The notes below the pieces were generated by a model that was not told the origin of the DNA, ran no database searches, and was given only the letters and a program-made list of their open reading frames with translations. Shown here piece by piece: positions 61,317 through 64,000 of a stretch of DNA of 64,000 bases; the first letter of the stretch is position 1; each line of letters begins with the position of its first letter. Source of the DNA: Ectobacillus ponti (GTDB lineage Bacteria; Bacillota; Bacilli; Bacillales; Bacillaceae_G). The DNA is taken from the NCBI RefSeq assembly GCF_024294785.1, contig NZ_JANCLT010000002.1, forward strand, positions 248,001 through 312,000. Reading direction: 5' to 3'. A program made the position numbers and the translations under genes.

Positions 61317-61615
61317 GATCAGTTTCTCCCCCCTGTGTCGTTCAGTTTGCTCATAAAAATACGTACATCATTTTTTTATTTTTCTAAATAATGTAACCGT
61401 ACTCAATTATAACAAATACCCGTTTGCCGTGTCGACCTATTGCAGAAAGGAAAAGAAACTTGTTGAATGATGAAGGGGCCTTCCTGTGATATTTCGCACA
61501 AAAGTATTACTGCAAAAGCTTTTCCATATACTACAGAGACTTACATAGTAGATATAATCTTACGACAGACGGGGACAGTTTATTTTCCTGCAAAAGAAAA
61601 TTAGGTGATATTTCA
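61317..61615. other. Divergent promoter region between nuoA and the GGDEF-EAL gene
   Basis: No gene. A TATAAT (61553-61558) with a poor -35 could be the promoter of the plus-strand gene; the nuo promoter should lie in the AT-rich 61370-61420 part but I cannot choose hexamers. AGGTGA at 61603-61608 is the ribosome site of the next gene. Confidence 0.5.
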
Positions 61616-64000
61616 ATGAATCGAACCTTTCACGTGAAAACCATGTTTTTGCTTGCCCTGCTGGCCGGCTTTCTCGCTTTCAACTATGGCTGGCTGTACG
61701 ACTGGCATACAAGCTCCTGGAAAGATGATGATGCCGCAAGCTTTTCCTACCTGGCCGTGGATATCGTTGTTTTTATCAGCTTATTCATTTCCTGGTATAG
61801 CACTCCCGCTGCCGAAAAGCTGTTTTGGCTGCTGCTGACCACAGGCTGCTTCATTTTTCTGCTTGGGGATGCCACTTTATTTTACAAACGCTCCATTTTG
61901 TACAATGAAAGTCTGGAAACAAACGGGAACGACTTGTTTTTTCTGGCATTCATGCTTTGCTATGCACTGGCTTTTTCGCACAAGCTGATGCATAAATATG
62001 ACTTTTGGGGCAGACTGTTTGTTCTCTGCGACCTGGCGATTGTCACCATTGTCGTCGCTACTCTGCACTACTACATCATTGTCCAGAAGATTATCTCGCT
62101 GGAGCATGTGTCCACCTTCTCCCGGCTGACTCAATTGTCCTATTCCGCTTCGGACCTGGTATTGCTTTTACTCGGCTTAAGCATGTACTTCCGGCCTGTG
62201 TTCTTCGCTTCCAAGAATGTGCTGTATTTGCTCATTCTCGTCATGATCGGAATTCCGCTCACGGACTTTATGTACGACTACCTGCGTCTGTACCATCCGC
62301 AGCTTCCTGTCCAGCTGCTGGACCCTGTGTACCAGATCTTCTTGCTGCTGACTGCCATAGCCGGAAGCTGGAATGAAACCGGGCAGCACATTCAGATTCC
62401 GCAGCTGATCAGCCGCCGGACTGAGGAGAACATGCGGAGGGCGCTGCCGTACGCAGCCTCCATCCTGCTGGGGCTGTTCGTGTTATTCCGGCCGGATATG
62501 AAGCGGCCGCTTGTGGTCGGCCTTTGCCTGAACTTCGGTTTTGTGCTGCTCCGCCACATCCTGACAGAACAGCTGAACAAGCAGCTGCTGCAGGAGCAGG
62601 AAGAGAATGCCTCCCGCCTGGAGCTTGGCATTCAGCAGCGCACCGCCGCTTTGTTCAGCAGTGAGCAGCGCTTTAAATCCTTGTTTGAGCACCACCCTGA
62701 TCCTATCTATGTGATCGACTTAACCGGTATGCTGGTACAGACAAATCAGGCGGGAACCACCCTTCTGGGGTATGAAGGGTCCCATTTCTTGGGCATTCCC
62801 TACGAATATTTCATCTATGAAGAAGACCTGCACAAGGCACACGAAATGTTTGAGCTGGCAGTGCAAGGACAAGCCATCACAAGAGAGCTCCGGGGCAAGC
62901 ATAAGATCGGGCATATCTACCATCTCAGTGTCACGGCAGTTCCCATTCTGCTGCAGGAGCAGCTGGAAGGCATCTATTTTATGGTCAAGGACATCACCAG
63001 CCTGAAAATGCAGCAGGAGCGCGTTCAATATTTGGCCTATCATGATTCCCTGACCGGCCTGTACAACCGGGTCAGCTTTACTGCCTCTCTGGAGGTCTTT
63101 ATCGTAAGAAAACAACCCTTTGCTTTGCTGTTCCTGGATTTGGACCGTTTCAAAACCATCAATGACACGCTCGGGCATGATGCCGGTGACCAAGTGCTGG
63201 TCGAAGTCGCTTACCGGCTGAAGCAGTCTGTACCGCCAGACTCCATTCTGGCACGCCTGGGCGGGGACGAGTTTGTTGTGATTCCAGCCGGCTGCCACAC
63301 CTATGCCGAGGCGGAAGCTGCGGCAGGAAGGCTGCTGGCTGCCCTGCAGGAGCCTGTTGTGCTGCAGGGGCAGAGTCTGCAGGTCACACCAAGCATCGGC
63401 ATTGCCCTCTATCCGGAGGCCGGCCAGGATGCCACCACGCTGCTGCGCCATGCGGACTTGGCCATGTACAGCATCAAAAGCGGCAGCAAGAACAACTATG
63501 CTGTGTACAGCTTGGGCATCAGCGAGCAGCGGCATCGGCATCTGCAGATTGAGAAGGATTTGTACCAGGCCTTGGAGCGCCAGGAAATCTCGCTCGTGTA
63601 TCAGCCGCAAATACAGGCAGCCGGCGGACTTATTGTCGGCTGGGAAGCGCTTGTACGCTGGCAGCATCCGGAAATGGGCTGGATTTCGCCGGGAGAATTC
63701 ATTGCTGTCGCGGAGGAAACCGGGCTGATTTTACAGCTGGGCCAATATGTGCTTCGGCACGCCTGCAGGCAAATGGCCATCTGGCGCGACCTCGGCTATC
63801 GGGATTGGCATGTGGCCGTGAATCTCTCTGTGAAGGAATTTCGTGAAGCATCTTTTCTGGCGTCCGTGTCTGCTATTTTACAGGAAACCGACTTGGAGCC
63901 CCATTATCTGGAGCTGGAGCTGACAGAGCGCATTGCCATGGAAAATGAAGAGGACACTCTGCAAAAGCTCCGCTATTTGAAGGAGCAAGGCGTCAAGCTT
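61616..64000 (+). CDS. Membrane PAS-GGDEF-EAL protein (c-di-GMP turnover), C-terminus cut by window edge
   Basis: 795 codons seen, frame open to the edge. About nine hydrophobic segments (residues 8-320) form an unknown sensor, then a short coiled stretch, PAS (FKSLFEHHPDPIYVIDLTG), GGDEF (DSLTGLYNRVSF, LARLGGDEFVVIP) and EAL (YQPQIQAAGG, WEALVRWQHPEMGWISPGEF, VAVNLSVKEF, ELELTER). Both catalytic motifs look intact; no RxxD inhibitory site precedes GGDEF. It may make or degrade c-di-GMP, or switch. ATG 61616 after AGGTGA. Divergent from nuo. Confidence 0.93.
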   Translation, partial: MNRTFHVKTMFLLALLAGFLAFNYGWLYDWHTSSWKDDDAASFSYLAVDIVVFISLFISWYSTPAAEKLFWLLLTTGCFIFLLGDATLFYKRSILYNESLETNGNDLFFLAFMLCYALAFSHKLMHKYDFWGRLFVLCDLAIVTIVVATLHYYIIVQKIISLEHVSTFSRLTQLSYSASDLVLLLLGLSMYFRPVFFASKNVLYLLILVMIGIPLTDFMYDYLRLYHPQLPVQLLDPVYQIFLLLTAIAGSWNETGQHIQIPQLISRRTEENMRRALPYAASILLGLFVLFRPDMKRPLVVGLCLNFGFVLLRHILTEQLNKQLLQEQEENASRLELGIQQRTAALFSSEQRFKSLFEHHPDPIYVIDLTGMLVQTNQAGTTLLGYEGSHFLGIPYEYFIYEEDLHKAHEMFELAVQGQAITRELRGKHKIGHIYHLSVTAVPILLQEQLEGIYFMVKDITSLKMQQERVQYLAYHDSLTGLYNRVSFTASLEVFIVRKQPFALLFLDLDRFKTINDTLGHDAGDQVLVEVAYRLKQSVPPDSILARLGGDEFVVIPAGCHTYAEAEAAAGRLLAALQEPVVLQGQSLQVTPSIGIALYPEAGQDATTLLRHADLAMYSIKSGSKNNYAVYSLGISEQRHRHLQIEKDLYQALERQEISLVYQPQIQAAGGLIVGWEALVRWQHPEMGWISPGEFIAVAEETGLILQLGQYVLRHACRQMAIWRDLGYRDWHVAVNLSVKEFREASFLASVSAILQETDLEPHYLELELTERIAMENEEDTLQKLRYLKEQGVKL

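Noticed and set aside
1-64000. tRNA, rRNA, insertion sequences, prophage
   Set aside because: No tRNA-like cloverleaf, rRNA block, transposase or phage gene was seen while reading both strands.

Overview
The window comes from a spore-forming member of the Bacillales (Bacillaceae-like Firmicute). The evidence is spoIID, spoIIQ, spoIIID, a gerA-type germination operon, comK, SinR, poly(glycerol phosphate) teichoic acid genes, strong AGGAGG ribosome sites and frequent TTG/GTG starts. The block nuo-ywzB-ywmB-murA-spoIID-spoIIQ-spoIIID-mbl-fabZ-ywqCDE follows, from right to left, the gene order I know from the murAA-ywqE region of Bacillus subtilis, with insertions (ger operon, teichoic acid genes, comK, a second polysaccharide operon). 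I cannot name the species.

Layout. Positions 1-5.75 kb: the start of exopolysaccharide operon 1 on the minus strand (ywqC-ywqD-ywqE, an EAR/epsC antitermination RNA, an epsC-like dehydratase, an epsN-like aminotransferase cut by the window edge). 6.3-8.1 kb: a lone CheY-like receiver and an LCP (LytR-CpsA-Psr) protein on the plus strand. 8.4-20.6 kb: the complete exopolysaccharide operon 2 on the minus strand, with its own ywqCDE and EAR RNA, then galU, priming transferase, glycosyltransferases, acetyltransferase, polymerase-like protein, flippase, manC and manA. 20.9-21.4 kb: a c-di-GMP-I riboswitch followed by a SinI-type antirepressor gene. 21.7-24.8 kb: a small sigma factor facing comK, then fabZ and a membrane diguanylate cyclase. 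25.1-34.6 kb: wall teichoic acid genes. 35-39.6 kb: mbl, spoIIID, small genes, a DHFR-like reductase, spoIIQ and sinR. 39.9-46.7 kb: germinant receptor operon with two B subunits, a DUF2935 protein and a sirtuin. 47-50.8 kb: spoIID, murA, ywmB, ywzB. 51-61.3 kb: an 11-gene complex I (nuo) operon without nuoE, nuoF and nuoG. 61.6 kb to the end: a membrane PAS-GGDEF-EAL protein, cut by the edge.

How it fits together. The most interesting reading is a biofilm circuit held in one segment: two c-di-GMP enzymes, a c-di-GMP riboswitch in front of a SinI-like antirepressor, the SinR target of such antirepressors, and two exopolysaccharide operons with the same promoter (TTGTAA-N17-TATTAT) and EAR antitermination elements. 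The riboswitch would let c-di-GMP feed directly into SinI/SinR control. The parts are seen in the sequence; the wiring is inference.

Other points of note: two pairs of CAAACGTTT palindromes with exactly the same 58-bp centre spacing, one upstream of cheY and one upstream of the sigma factor; a NuoC with a roughly 200-residue Lys/Ala-rich repeated N-terminal extension; degenerate 20-21-nt tandem repeats in two convergent intergenic regions; and an unassigned structured, terminator-ended stretch between nuoN and ywzB.
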